In this document: positions 17,191 through 26,486 of the stretch, piece after piece | Position numbering within the stretch: position 1 is the stretch's first letter | Layout of the letters: each line of letters opens with the position of its first letter | NCBI GenBank assembly: GCA_017621815.1 | Contig: JAGASK010000042.1 | Coordinates: 1-58,735 of the forward strand | DNA length: 58,735 bases | Direction: 5' to 3' | Origin: Lachnospiraceae bacterium | GTDB lineage: Bacteria > Bacillota > Clostridia > Lachnospirales > Lachnospiraceae | The notes under the pieces: model-generated | Told to the model about the DNA's origin: nothing | Databases searched by the model: none | What the model saw: the letters and a program-made list of their open reading frames with translations, nothing else | Made by a program: the position numbers and the translations under genes

Positions 17191-18150
17191 CTACAGCCCG
17201 CAAAGTGCCACAAGGCACAGCAGAGCTGTTATGATGGAAAAACATGTTACAATCTGATTCTCCGTAAAACCGCAAAGTTCAAAATGATGATGAAGCGGCG
17301 CCATTTTAAACAGACGTTTTCCGCCGCTTGCTTTATAATAAAACACCTGAAGCATTACTGACAAAACCTCTGCCACGTAGACAAATCCTGCTATGGGCAG
17401 AAAAAGCGGCATCTGCATTATGTATGCCGAAGCAGCCAGAAAACCGCCAAGGGCCAGGGAACCGGTATCCCCCATAAATACACTTGCAGGGTGGACGTTA
17501 AACAAAAGGAAGCCTAAAAGCGCTCCCGCCACTGCACAGGCAGCCGGATAAATGCCTGACTGGATTCCGATTGCCGCTACTGAAAAGAAAGTGGCAGTAA
17601 GCACAGTAACACTGCTTACAAGTCCATCCAGTCCATCAGTAAAATTAGTTCCGTTGACGCATCCGATTACCACAATAAAAAGCATGGGTATATTCAAAGC
17701 CCCGAAATCAATATAATGCCCTTCAAAAAAGGGAATGCGCATGGCAAGCGAAATTCCCGACATATTTACCATATAATAAGCAAATACTCCCGTCACCACT
17801 ATCTGAAGAAGCATTTTCTGCCATGCCCTAAGCCCCATGGAACGTCTGAGTACTACCTTAATATAATCATCCAGAAAACCAATCAGCGCAAATCCCAGTG
17901 TCAGAAACAAAACCGGCACGATTTTTCTGCATTCCTTCACATACAGCATTGAAGTTATGCTCATGCTGATGATAATAAGAATGCCTCCCATGGTAGGTGT
18001 TCCTGATTTTTTCAAATGAGTTTTCGGGCCATCATCCCTTACCGTCTGCCCCGCCTTAATTTTTTTAAGGAAGGGAATTATAACCGGTCCCAATATCACA
18101 CTGACCGCAAATGAAATCAATAAAGGCATCATTATTAAACTGGCATCCAT
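17191..18150 (-). CDS. mraY: Phospho-MurNAc-pentapeptide transferase
   Basis: Integral membrane enzyme that links phospho-MurNAc-pentapeptide to undecaprenyl phosphate, forming lipid I. From the ATG at 18150 (GAGAGGTG upstream) it is 319 aa with about ten membrane spans. Cytoplasmic loop signatures are DDGPKTHLKKSGTPTMGG near 36-53, the aspartate pair in FLDDYIK near 95, NGTNFTDGLDG near 165 and FMGDTGS near 222. Its ATG is 11 bases past the upstream PBP stop, so translation is probably coupled. Confidence 0.97.
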   Translation of the reverse strand: MDASLIMMPLLISFAVSVILGPVIIPFLKKIKAGQTVRDDGPKTHLKKSGTPTMGGILIIISMSITSMLYVKECRKIVPVLFLTLGFALIGFLDDYIKVVLRRSMGLRAWQKMLLQIVVTGVFAYYMVNMSGISLAMRIPFFEGHYIDFGALNIPMLFIVVIGCVNGTNFTDGLDGLVSSVTVLTATFFSVAAIGIQSGIYPAACAVAGALLGFLLFNVHPASVFMGDTGSLALGGFLAASAYIMQMPLFLPIAGFVYVAEVLSVMLQVFYYKASGGKRLFKMAPLHHHFELCGFTENQIVTCFSIITALLCLVALCGL

Positions 18151-18161
18151 GACTGCACCTC

Positions 18162-19892
18162 TCAATTATAATCCATTTCTCCCAAATAAGGAAGAATATT
18201 TTCAAAAAGCTGCCTTACCACCGGTGCCGCTACCTGTCCTCCATAATACACTCCCTGAGGATTATGTATAATGGCAAGTGCCAGCACACTGGGATTATCT
18301 GCCGGTGCAAATCCTATAAATGACGCAATGTAACGCCCGCTTCCTCTGGGAAGCGTCTGGCTTGTTGCCGTCTTACCTCCTACTCTTGCTCCTTCCACAT
18401 AACCGTTTTTTCCTGTTCCTTCGGCAACAACTTTCTCCAGAATCATGCGCATGGTTTCCGAAGTTTCCTCTGATACGATGTTTTTTGTTACAGGATAGGA
18501 AAACCGCTTTATCTGATTTCCGTCCCTGTCTGCCGTCATAACCCCAAAGTGAGGCGTCACCCTGGTTCCTCCGTTAATAATGGAAGAAACCGTTGCTGCA
18601 AGCTGAATGGGCGTAATCTGGAAGGACTGGCCGAAAGAAACCGTTGCCAGCTCCACCGCCTTCATATCCTCTTTTTTATGCATAATTGTTCCCGCCTCAC
18701 CGGGCAAATCCACTCCTGTTTTATTCAAAAGTCCGAATTTGGTAAAATAATTATAGTAGTTATCCACTCCAAGCCTCAGGCCTACCGTAATAAAAACAGG
18801 GTTGCAGCTGTTCATGGTGGCTTCCACAAAGTTTTCCGATCCATGACCCGTGGTCTTATGACATCTGATTCTTCTGTCCTCCACCATAATGTAGCCGGGA
18901 CAGCTGAAGCTGTCATTCACAGTTACCACACCGCCTTCAAGCCCTGCCGCCGCTGTAATAATCTTAAAAGTGGAACCCGGCTCATAAGTATCGTTAATAC
19001 AGCCGTTTCTCCACATGCTGTTTAAAAGCTCCTGTTTCTTTTCTTCGCTGAGTCCGGCAGTATCCACCGTATCAGGAAGTTCATAGGGATTATTTAAGTC
19101 AAACTCCGGCACATCCACCATTGCCATGATTTCACCGTTCCGGGGATTCATAACAAGAATGGATACCCGCTCTGCCTCCTTTGTTTCCATAACCTGCTTT
19201 GCCAGCTGGGTAGCATAACTTTGGATGTCCATATCCAGGCTGATATACAGGTCATTTCCCGGAACTGGCTCTACTCTTTCTTCTCCAGCCTCGTCAATTT
19301 CTATTCCTCTTGCGTCGGTAACCGTAAGTATGGTACCTTCTTCGCCCTTCAGGTATTCTTCATATTTAACCTCAAGTCCGATAATCCCCTGATTATCTCC
19401 TCCCGTAAATCCAAGAACCTTGGAAGCAAGGCTGTCATAAGGGTAATATCTTTTATAATCCTCATCCACCTTAACCCCGTCCAGGTTATAAGCTCTTATG
19501 GCATCTCCTTTTTCCTTATCCACATTGCTTTTAATTCTTTCAATGGAAGAATACTTTTCCACCCGTTTTCTTACGTATTCCTCGGAAAGCTCCAGTTCTT
19601 TGCTTAAAACCTCTACAATTTTATCCGCATCCTTTATCTGGCTGTGAATCACGGATATTGTACAGACCGTTTTATTATCGGCAATGACTGTACCGCCTGC
19701 ATCTATAATTCTTCCCCTGGCTGCCTTAATACTTCTTTCCCTTTCATGAAGCTGCTTTGCTTTTTCGCTGTAATAATCGGCGCTGAAAATCATTAAATAT
19801 AAGAGCCTTCCTATAAGAAGGAGGAAACCTGCAAGACAGACAAAGAAAACCGTCACTATTTTTTTTCTGTTATAAGTTTTATTCTTTATCAT
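18162..19892 (-). CDS. Class B penicillin-binding protein, SpoVD-like
   Basis: D,D-transpeptidase of class B, 576 aa: a short cytoplasmic tail, one membrane span (about 12-35), the dimerisation domain, then the transpeptidase domain. Active-site motifs are S307-T-F-K310, S362-C-N364 and K507-T-A509; the last is normally KTG, so the third motif is altered. There is no PASTA domain. In Bacillus the pbpB-spoVD pair occupies this position before mraY, and this second member corresponds to spoVD by order, suggesting a spore-cortex role, but that is inference. Its ribosome site lies in one arm of a 10 bp inverted repeat. Confidence 0.92.
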   Translation of the reverse strand: MIKNKTYNRKKIVTVFFVCLAGFLLLIGRLLYLMIFSADYYSEKAKQLHERERSIKAARGRIIDAGGTVIADNKTVCTISVIHSQIKDADKIVEVLSKELELSEEYVRKRVEKYSSIERIKSNVDKEKGDAIRAYNLDGVKVDEDYKRYYPYDSLASKVLGFTGGDNQGIIGLEVKYEEYLKGEEGTILTVTDARGIEIDEAGEERVEPVPGNDLYISLDMDIQSYATQLAKQVMETKEAERVSILVMNPRNGEIMAMVDVPEFDLNNPYELPDTVDTAGLSEEKKQELLNSMWRNGCINDTYEPGSTFKIITAAAGLEGGVVTVNDSFSCPGYIMVEDRRIRCHKTTGHGSENFVEATMNSCNPVFITVGLRLGVDNYYNYFTKFGLLNKTGVDLPGEAGTIMHKKEDMKAVELATVSFGQSFQITPIQLAATVSSIINGGTRVTPHFGVMTADRDGNQIKRFSYPVTKNIVSEETSETMRMILEKVVAEGTGKNGYVEGARVGGKTATSQTLPRGSGRYIASFIGFAPADNPSVLALAIIHNPQGVYYGGQVAAPVVRQLFENILPYLGEMDYN

Positions 19893-19895
19893 AGA

Positions 19896-19945
19896 AACCT
19901 CATAGAAAAGGTATTATTATAATTTATTACCTAATCTATGAGGTT
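19896..19945 (-). promoter_or_regulatory. Inverted repeat covering the PBP ribosome site
   Basis: AACCTCATAG (19896-19905) is the exact reverse complement of CTATGAGGTT (19936-19945), with a 30-base A/U-rich loop. On the minus-strand mRNA the second arm contains the ATGAGG Shine-Dalgarno three bases before the ATG of the SpoVD-like gene, so the hairpin could limit its translation. Confidence 0.55.
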
Positions 19946-19975
19946 ATTCCTTTCAAATGCTTCTCCTTGGTATTC

Positions 19976-22204
19976 TTAAGGCGCTGCCGTTTCCTCCGGC
20001 GTCTTTTCGTCACTATTCTCTTCATTGTTTCCCGTACCGGGACTGGAGCCTCCATCATAACTTGCACCGATAACTGCACCTGTTACAGGATCTACCAGGT
20101 TTCCGTTATTGGGGTCTACCGCATATCCGGTGGCAGGATCAATAGCAAAGGATTTCCATACTTCTTCTTTCTCCGGCTGTGTATTTTCTGTATCTTCACC
20201 GGAGCCTTCACCATTCTGTCCTTCTCCGCCTTCTTCGCCTTCGGTTCCTTCCGTTTCCTCTGTTTCAGGCGGTGTCATAATTTCAATCTGCAGCGCTTCC
20301 AGTTCTGCTATTTCAGATTCAGAAAGCTCTTCTGTCATAAAGATTCCCATATAAGGCAGCACTTCCGTCAGAACACTGCGCACAATCCTGGTAGCAAACT
20401 TGGCGTCATCCTGATAACGGACATTGGGTCTGTCCACCACCACGTAAATGGCGATTTCCGGGTCATCCGCAGGCGCATAGCCCATAAAGGAAACCACGTA
20501 TTCACCGTTTTTTCGGGGCAGAGTTTCCGCCGTACCTGTTTTACCGCCAATCATATAGCCTGCAGGCCTTGCTGTTTTACCGGTACCGTGTTCTCCCGTA
20601 ACAACTGTATTGCAAAACTCCTTAATCGTTTCCGAGGTCTCCTCTGAAATTGTCTGCTTCAGCACCCTTGGTTCAATATTCTGAACGGTAGCCCCGGAAG
20701 GACTTACAATTTTACTCACCATATGGGGCTCATAATAATAGCCTCCGTTAATCAGGGAACAAAAGCCTGTTATCATCTGAATCATGGTAACGTTAAAGGT
20801 TTGTCCAAAAGTGTTGGTTGCCATTTCCGTAGGACCCATGGTATCTTTTGTATAAATCAGGCTGGCTGTTCTTGCTTCTCCCTGCAAATCAATGTTGGTT
20901 TTTAAACCAAAATTAAAAATATGCTGAAATTTGGAGAAATTTTCAATTCCCATTGCCTGGCCTACATACATCATAACCACATTGCAGGAACGTTCCACTC
21001 CTTCCTGTACCGTTAACCATCCGTCACCATAAGTATTATGGCATTTAATATCATATTCTCCCACATGCAGATAGCCGTCACAGTAGAAACTCTCATTTCC
21101 TATTATACTGCCGCTTTCTATTCCTGCCGCCACCGTAAAAGGTTTGGAAACAGAGCCCGGCTCATAAGTGTCTGAAATACAGAAATTTTTCCACAATGCA
21201 TCCAGATGCAGATACAGAAGTTCTTCCGTTTCAATGCTCTCCAGATTTTCTTCTGTGATATATTCCCCTGTTTTCTTGCCGTCAGCATCCAGCATAGGCA
21301 TACCCAGCAATGCCGACAGCTCCCTGGTATTATTCAAATCATAATTAGGATAGCTTGCCATGGCGAGGATTTCTCCCGTATCCACCTTCATGATGATACA
21401 GCCCACATTTTCGGCGCCGTTTCCCACATGATAATTATCCTTGTATTCTTCATTAAACTTCAGCAGATACTTTTCCACAATACTCTGGATATTGGCATCA
21501 ATGGTGGTAACTATGGAATTGCCGTCCTCTGCCGGAATGGTCCTTCTCTCCAGGTCGGAATCATCATTTAAGTATCCGTATTCCCTTCCCGCAGTGCCGG
21601 AAAGAATATCATTATAATATTCTTCCAGACCGTACTGCCCTATGTTATCATTGGTAGTAAAACCAATTACATCACATGCCAAAGTATTGCCGGGGTATAC
21701 ACGCTTATATTCTTCCTCAAACCAGATGCCTTTCACATTGGAGCCTTCTGCATTCTGCAACTCCAGAAATCCGGAAATTTCCTCATAAGGCAGTCTTTTC
21801 GCCAGCACATGATATCTTGAAGTCTCTTTATTTTCCGCAATATAAGAGCGGACGCCTGAAGTATCGATTCCGAACTGGCTCCGCAAAGCCTCCAGGGTAG
21901 GCTCCAGATACTCCTCTTTTTCAGAAACAGCCACCGCATCCAGTATGACATTATATACCTTTTCACTTGCAGCCAGCACACTCCCATTGGTATCCAGTAT
22001 GGATCCTCTTTTATAGGGTATAGTAGTGCTGTCATATCTCTGCTGGGATAAGACCTGCTTTTTGTAACGTTCTCCGTTGTCTCTTGTAATGGCGAATAAC
22101 TGATAGGATAATCCGGCAAAAGCCAGCAGTACCAATAAAAACAGTACCACCAGCTTCTTTTGCATCCTCATTGTAAACTTACTGTATTTTTTTTCTTTTT
22201 CCAT
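19976..22204 (-). CDS. Class B penicillin-binding protein, septal (FtsI/PbpB-like)
   Basis: A 742 aa class B PBP with one membrane span (about 17-38). Active-site motifs are intact: S351-V-S-K354, S406-C-N408 and K555-T-G557. By position after ftsL it matches Bacillus pbpB (septal PBP2B). Instead of PASTA domains the C-terminus from about 645 is a Glu/Gly-rich low-complexity tail followed by three DP.TG/VDP repeats (AIDPATGYAVDPNNGNLVDP, then VTGAVIG) and a Gly/Ser/Glu end, on the outer face of the membrane. Overall the protein is about 165 residues longer than its neighbour because of this tail. Confidence 0.94.
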   Translation of the reverse strand: MEKEKKYSKFTMRMQKKLVVLFLLVLLAFAGLSYQLFAITRDNGERYKKQVLSQQRYDSTTIPYKRGSILDTNGSVLAASEKVYNVILDAVAVSEKEEYLEPTLEALRSQFGIDTSGVRSYIAENKETSRYHVLAKRLPYEEISGFLELQNAEGSNVKGIWFEEEYKRVYPGNTLACDVIGFTTNDNIGQYGLEEYYNDILSGTAGREYGYLNDDSDLERRTIPAEDGNSIVTTIDANIQSIVEKYLLKFNEEYKDNYHVGNGAENVGCIIMKVDTGEILAMASYPNYDLNNTRELSALLGMPMLDADGKKTGEYITEENLESIETEELLYLHLDALWKNFCISDTYEPGSVSKPFTVAAGIESGSIIGNESFYCDGYLHVGEYDIKCHNTYGDGWLTVQEGVERSCNVVMMYVGQAMGIENFSKFQHIFNFGLKTNIDLQGEARTASLIYTKDTMGPTEMATNTFGQTFNVTMIQMITGFCSLINGGYYYEPHMVSKIVSPSGATVQNIEPRVLKQTISEETSETIKEFCNTVVTGEHGTGKTARPAGYMIGGKTGTAETLPRKNGEYVVSFMGYAPADDPEIAIYVVVDRPNVRYQDDAKFATRIVRSVLTEVLPYMGIFMTEELSESEIAELEALQIEIMTPPETEETEGTEGEEGGEGQNGEGSGEDTENTQPEKEEVWKSFAIDPATGYAVDPNNGNLVDPVTGAVIGASYDGGSSPGTGNNEENSDEKTPEETAAP

Positions 22205-22215
22205 GGAACACCTGC

Positions 22216-22710
22216 TTAGTCAGGGATTTCTCCCGTTTGTCTTACATAGTCGTTGTCGTCACCGTTAAAAGTGATAATCTGACCTTCCTGAGCATACTGC
22301 ATGCCAAGCTCCTGAATGGCAGTCCGTCTTACTTCCTCCAGATTGATATCGCTGGTAAGACGGCTGTATCTTTCATCATTATCCAGTTTCATTGTATTCA
22401 AATCGCTCTCAAGCTGTGCAATATGCTTAATGCTGTTGGTAATGTCCGACTGGAGCTTCAGGTATCCGGTTAAAACAAAACCTGCCAATACCATCGCAGT
22501 TACCAAAAACATTACATAACCCACATTCATGTGTAAAGCCCGTTCTCTGTTCTTGCGGGCTGCATGAGTATTCTTTTTAACAGGTCTTCTTTCATATTCT
22601 GAAGGAACCACCTGAAGCTTTCTTGCTGTATTTCCCTGAATATATACCTGATTCCTTTGTCTGTAAGCATTGCCTGTATATGCACTTTTTCTGCTATTTG
22701 TTGCTGCCAT
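22216..22710 (-). CDS. FtsL-like septum protein
   Basis: A 164 aa bitopic protein in the ftsL position. From the ATG at 22710 (GGAG six bases upstream) there is a long basic cytoplasmic region (about 1-60, with many Arg/Lys/Asn), one membrane span (about 64-84, MFLVTAMVLAGFVLTGYLKL), then a coiled-coil region DITNSIKHIAQLESDLNTMK (about 86-130), the usual FtsL/DivIC plan. FtsL partners DivIC/FtsB and DivIB at the septum. Sequence conservation in FtsL is weak, so the assignment rests on architecture and on its place between rsmH and the septal PBP. Confidence 0.85.
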   Translation of the reverse strand: MAATNSRKSAYTGNAYRQRNQVYIQGNTARKLQVVPSEYERRPVKKNTHAARKNRERALHMNVGYVMFLVTAMVLAGFVLTGYLKLQSDITNSIKHIAQLESDLNTMKLDNDERYSRLTSDINLEEVRRTAIQELGMQYAQEGQIITFNGDDNDYVRQTGEIPD

Positions 22711-22755
22711 ACTAATCTCCATTCCTGCAACCCCGCCGATTTCGGGTGATTATTC

Positions 22756-23691
22756 TTAAGATTTTTCAAAAATACGAAGCTTTGCACTTTTAGAGCGGGG
22801 ATTTTCATCCATCTCTTCCGCACCTGGAAGAATGGGTTTTCCGGTAATTACCTTTCCCCTGCTTGTCCTTCCGCATACACAGACGGGAAAAGAAGGCGGG
22901 CAGGTACACGGATTTTCCGCTTTTTTAAAGGCTGTCTTTACAATTCTGTCTTCCAGTGAATGAAAAGTAATAATACAAAGCCTTCCGCCGGGATTTAACA
23001 AATCGATTAACTCCTCCAGGGACTCACGAAGAACCTCTAATTCCCTGTTGCATTCAATTCTGATGGCCTGAAAGGTTCTCTTGGAAGGATGTCCCCCTTC
23101 CGCTCTCATTTTTGCCGGTATAGCCGCCTTTATTATTTCATTCAGTTCACCGGTTGTTTCTATGGGCTTTTCCTGTCTCGCCCTGACAATATGCTTCGCA
23201 ATGTTCTTTGCAAATTTATCTTCTCCGTAATCTCTGATGATATGAAATAATTCCATTTCTCCATAACCGTTTACAATATCCTTTGCGGTTAATGACTGGC
23301 GTAAATCCATTCTCATATCAAGAGCTGTATCATATCTGTAAGAAAATCCTCTCTCCTCGTTATCCAGCTGATAGGAAGAAACCCCTAAATCCAGCATCAT
23401 GCCGTCTATTTTCTGAATACCCATGGAAGAAAGCACGCTTTTTGTATTTCTGTAATTACTTCTTACAATTATTACCTTATCTTCGAATTTCTTAAGCCTT
23501 TCGCCGGCTGCCGTTATGGCTGCTTCATCCTGGTCAATGCCAATCAGCCTGCCTTTTTCCGAAAGCCTTCCTGCAATTTCAAAGGAATGTCCGCCGCCGC
23601 CGAGAGTACCGTCAACATAAATGCCGTCCGGTTTTATATTAAGTCCTTCGATTGTTTCATAAAGCAAAACAGATGTATGTTTAAAATTCAT
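22756..23691 (-). CDS. rsmH: 16S rRNA (cytosine1402-N4)-methyltransferase
   Basis: SAM-dependent methyltransferase acting on C1402 of 16S rRNA, also called MraW. The 311 aa protein opens [13 protein letters not shown], then the SAM motif GTLGGGGHS near 29-37, [11 protein letters not shown] near 100-110, and the helical insert containing [12 protein letters not shown] cysteine-rich stretch [15 protein letters not shown] near 275-290 is typical of Firmicute RsmH. It follows mraZ by ten bases in the classic dcw order. Confidence 0.97.
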   Translation of the reverse strand: MNFKHTSVLLYETIEGLNIKPDGIYVDGTLGGGGHSFEIAGRLSEKGRLIGIDQDEAAITAAGERLKKFEDKVIIVRSNYRNTKSVLSSMGIQKIDGMMLDLGVSSYQLDNEERGFSYRYDTALDMRMDLRQSLTAKDIVNGYGEMELFHIIRDYGEDKFAKNIAKHIVRARQEKPIETTGELNEIIKAAIPAKMRAEGGHPSKRTFQAIRIECNRELEVLRESLEELIDLLNPGGRLCIITFHSLEDRIVKTAFKKAENPCTCPPSFPVCVCGRTSRGKVITGKPILPGAEEMDENPRSKSAKLRIFEKS

Positions 23692-23701
23692 AGTTTTTTC
23701 C

Positions 23702-24133
23702 TTAAATTCCTATGCCAAGTTCAACCATATGCCTGGATATTTCGTCCATATCCTGATAGGTAACAGTTCCTTCCCATCTTTCCTTACTCCAGATTTCAAT
23801 TCTGCTTCCCACACCGATTAAAACAGCATCCTTCTGTATATCTGCAAACTCCCGAAGCACTGCCGGAAGTAAAATTCTTCCCTGCTTGTCCACTTCCACG
23901 CTTGCAGCCCCTGCCAGGAAAAAACGTGTAAATTGTCTTACTTCTTTATCTATCATGGGCAGGGAGCGGAGCTTTTCCGCAAATACCTGCCATTCAGGAT
24001 TGTCAAAAACGAACAGGCAGCCATCCATTCCCTTAGTTACCACAAATTCATCGCCCAATACTTCACGGAATTTGGAAGGAATGATGAGTCTGCCTTTAGC
24101 ATCTATTGTATGGTTATATTCGCCCATAAACAT
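23702..24133 (-). CDS. mraZ: Transcriptional regulator MraZ
   Basis: DNA-binding regulator of the dcw cluster with an AbrB-like double swapped-hairpin fold. From the ATG at 24133 the product is 143 aa, the common length. Both conserved [14 protein letters not shown] (about 11-24) and [16 protein letters not shown] (about 84-99) copies are present; each carries the DxxGR motif. In other bacteria MraZ binds repeats upstream of its own gene and represses the cluster; matching repeats lie at 24270-24317. Start choice avoids a TTG two codons upstream lacking a better site. Confidence 0.97.
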   Translation of the reverse strand: MFMGEYNHTIDAKGRLIIPSKFREVLGDEFVVTKGMDGCLFVFDNPEWQVFAEKLRSLPMIDKEVRQFTRFFLAGAASVEVDKQGRILLPAVLREFADIQKDAVLIGVGSRIEIWSKERWEGTVTYQDMDEISRHMVELGIGI

Positions 24134-24269
24134 ATGCAATCACCCGTCCGCTCATCCTGCTTCATCATTTTTGTCCGGCCCGCAAAGCGCGCCGCCGTTT
24201 GTCCAATAAGGCGGTATATGCCGCCGTTTGGTGGTCTGCCACCGGAAAATGAAGTTCAAGCAAAATTCA

Positions 24270-24317
24270 CCACTTTCTACCACTATGCATCCACTTTCAT
24301 CCACTTTCCACCACTTT
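24270..24317 (-). promoter_or_regulatory. Candidate MraZ operator, five AAAGTGG repeats
   Basis: On the minus strand AAAGTGG occurs at 24311-24317, 24301-24307, 24291-24297 and 24270-24276, plus ATAGTGG at 24280-24286. Starts are spaced 10, 10, 11 and 10 bases, one DNA turn. Mollicute MraZ boxes have the same AAAGTG core. The array lies directly downstream of the promoter at 24325-24353. Confidence 0.85.
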
Positions 24318-24324
24318 TATGGAT

Positions 24325-24353
24325 ATTCTACCCCAATTCACAGGATTAATCAA
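24325..24353 (-). promoter_or_regulatory. dcw cluster promoter
   Basis: Minus strand TTGATT (24348-24353), 17 bases, TAGAAT (24325-24330). Transcription would start near 24318, at the edge of the AAAGTGG array, so bound MraZ would block the polymerase. The mRNA leader before mraZ would be about 185 bases. Confidence 0.7.
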
Positions 24354-24375
24354 GTAAAAATAAGCGTTTCAGAGC

Positions 24376-24408
24376 AAAAAAAATCGCCCTGCAGTTTCCT
24401 GCAAGGCG
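24376..24408 (-). terminator. Intrinsic terminator of ychF
   Basis: Ten-base stem with one mismatch (24385-24394 with 24399-24408), four-base loop, then eight U on the minus strand. It lies about 80 bases past the ychF stop, upstream of the dcw promoter. Together with that promoter, the MraZ array and the mraZ leader it accounts for the 357-base gap. Confidence 0.92.
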
Positions 24409-24490
24409 CATAAATACTGGCTTTCCCAGATATTGTATTTTTCTTTTCCTTTTAACACTATATATGGTGTTTTTGGTTTTTAAATATTTT

Positions 24491-25588
24491 TTAAACGTTA
24501 AATCGGAACAGAATTACATCTCCGTCCTTTACCACATAATCCTTTCCTTCCATACCCACAAGGCCTTTTTCCCTGGCGGCAGAAAGGGAACCCTGTTCCA
24601 GCAAATCCTTATAATTTACCACTTCTGCCTTAATAAAGCCTCTTTCAAAGTCGGTATGTATTTTTCCTGCTGCCTGGGGAGCTTTTGTTCCCATCTTAAT
24701 GGTCCATGCCCTCGTTTCATCTTCGCCTGCCGTTAAAAAGCTGTGCAGGCCAAGGAGCTTATAGCTTGCTTTAATCAGCTTTTCAAGCCCTGATTCGGAA
24801 AGTCCCAAATCCTCAAGGAACATAGCCTTTTCATCCTCATCCAGCTCTGCAATTTCCTGTTCAATCTGGGCGCAGATAACAAAAACCTCACTGCCGGTTT
24901 CAGAAGCAAATTCTCTCACTTTTGCCACTCCTTCATTATCCGCTCCGTCATTTGCCAGATCATCTTCCCCTACATTTGCCGCAAAAATAACCGGCTTATA
25001 GGTCAAAAGATTATAGGAATTTAATAAAGCAAGTTCGTCTTCATCATCCGTAACATAGCTTCTTGCCAGTTTTCCTTCTTCCAGATGTGCTTTCAAAGCT
25101 TCCAGAAGGGCTGCTTCCTTTGCAAGGGACTTGTCCATGCGGGCGGCTTTTCCGGTTTTGGCAATCCTTCTTTCCAGAATTTCAATATCCGAGAAAATCA
25201 GTTCCAGATTAATGGTTTCAATATCTCTCATGGGATTAATGCTTCCGTCAACGTGAACCACATTGGCATCCTCAAAACAGCGCACTACGTGTACAATAGC
25301 ATCCACTTCCCTGATATTGCTCAGGAACTGGTTGCCAAGACCTTCTCCCTTGCTGGCTCCTTTTACAAGTCCTGCGATATCCACAAATTCAATAACCGCA
25401 GGAGTAACCTTTTTGGAATGATACATATCCCCTAAAAGCTTAAGCCTTTCATCCGGCACGGCCACAATTCCTATATTGGGGTCGATGGTGCAGAAAGGGT
25501 AATTTGCCGATTCCGCTCCGGCTTTGGTAAGTGAATTGAATAAAGTACTTTTTCCTACATTGGGCAGACCCACGATTCCTAATTTCAT
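24491..25588 (-). CDS. ychF: Obg-like ATPase YchF
   Basis: Translation-linked P-loop ATPase of the OBG family that prefers ATP over GTP. The 365 aa protein has the G1 loop GLPNVGKST (6-14), [10 protein letters not shown] near 69-78, and NVGE near 206 instead of the NKxD specificity motif, which is the YchF hallmark. A helical insertion is followed by a C-terminal TGS domain ending in [15 protein letters not shown]. It is separated from the EEP-family gene by about 70 bases and ends in a strong terminator. Confidence 0.97.
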   Translation of the reverse strand: MKLGIVGLPNVGKSTLFNSLTKAGAESANYPFCTIDPNIGIVAVPDERLKLLGDMYHSKKVTPAVIEFVDIAGLVKGASKGEGLGNQFLSNIREVDAIVHVVRCFEDANVVHVDGSINPMRDIETINLELIFSDIEILERRIAKTGKAARMDKSLAKEAALLEALKAHLEEGKLARSYVTDDEDELALLNSYNLLTYKPVIFAANVGEDDLANDGADNEGVAKVREFASETGSEVFVICAQIEQEIAELDEDEKAMFLEDLGLSESGLEKLIKASYKLLGLHSFLTAGEDETRAWTIKMGTKAPQAAGKIHTDFERGFIKAEVVNYKDLLEQGSLSAAREKGLVGMEGKDYVVKDGDVILFRFNV

Positions 25589-25657
25589 AAATTTATCACG
25601 TCTCCTTTATTTTCTATAGTTTCAGATATTTTTAAACAGCTTATGCTGTTTCTGCTC

Positions 25658-26443
25658 TCATTCCTGATTCTTCCACTTTAACCATGCGCAGATGGGATAA
25701 TGGTCCGAAAGCCATACTTCTCCCTCCCGGTCTTCCCATTTCTCTGTTTTTTCCGGTTCCAGCTGCTGCTCCTTATCCTTCCCATTAAACAGGAAGATAT
25801 AATCAATTTTTTCCGGCCTTTCTTCCGGCAAAAAGCCATGAAATGTAATGCCGATATCCTGCGTCAGATTCATGACGTTTTCTTTTTGCAGCATCAACAT
25901 TTCCTCACTGTCCGGCTCCGCATTGAAATCCCCTGCCAGCAAAACCGGAATATCCGGCAGGAACTGCTGAGAATGTATTCTTTTTAAAATCTGGGCAAGT
26001 CCCAGTTCCCGCGCCTTTGCTCCCTGATGATCCAGATGGGTATTCATCAGCCTGAATACTCTTTTGCTCTCCATATCTTCCAATACCAGTTCCGTACAGG
26101 TTCTCGGGCAATCCGACTGCTGCGCATAACGGCTTCCGGGACAATATTCGTCAGATGAAAGCCAGAAGGTATCCATTGCAATCAGATTCATTCTGTCCTT
26201 CCGAAAAGCCACCGTCATCTGCTCCCCATTAAACGCCTTTTCCCTGCCGCAGCCTGCCACATAATATGCTGCCAGTGTTTCCTTAAGCCAGTCTGCCACG
26301 TGAGGAAGTACTTCCTGAAAGCATATGACATCCGGCTGCTGCTGTTCCAATTTCTGCTTAATCAGCTCTTTCCGGTATTGAAAATTATTAACGCCATCCT
26401 GCCCATAATCACACCTGATATTAAAGGTTACCAGTTTAAACAT
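25658..26443 (-). CDS. Endonuclease/exonuclease/phosphatase family protein
   Basis: Metal-dependent phosphodiesterase-fold protein of 261 aa. From the ATG at 26443 (GGGAG eight bases upstream) it begins MFKLVTFNIRCDYG, the family opening. Active-site segments are FQEVLPH with the metal-binding Glu near 43, LMNTHLDHQG near 145, the AGDFNAEPDSEE motif near 178 and LSDHYPI with the final His near 250. No signal peptide, so cytoplasmic. Bacterial members include nucleases and sugar or lipid phosphatases; the substrate cannot be chosen. An alternative start at 26494 would overlap the upstream gene by eight bases. Confidence 0.9.
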   Translation of the reverse strand: MFKLVTFNIRCDYGQDGVNNFQYRKELIKQKLEQQQPDVICFQEVLPHVADWLKETLAAYYVAGCGREKAFNGEQMTVAFRKDRMNLIAMDTFWLSSDEYCPGSRYAQQSDCPRTCTELVLEDMESKRVFRLMNTHLDHQGAKARELGLAQILKRIHSQQFLPDIPVLLAGDFNAEPDSEEMLMLQKENVMNLTQDIGITFHGFLPEERPEKIDYIFLFNGKDKEQQLEPEKTEKWEDREGEVWLSDHYPICAWLKWKNQE

Positions 26444-26486
26444 TTCTGTGTCTCCCGTCTTTAAGCTTCCCTGGTTTGTTCCCGGC

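Noticed and set aside
24270-24317. Short regular repeats taken as a CRISPR array
   Set aside because: Units are 7 bases with 3-4 base gaps, far too small for CRISPR, and no cas gene is near.
25634-25651. Hairpin AAACAGC-TTAT-GCTGTTT as a terminator after the EEP-family gene
   Set aside because: The seven-base stem is followed by A-rich, not U-rich, sequence on the minus strand.
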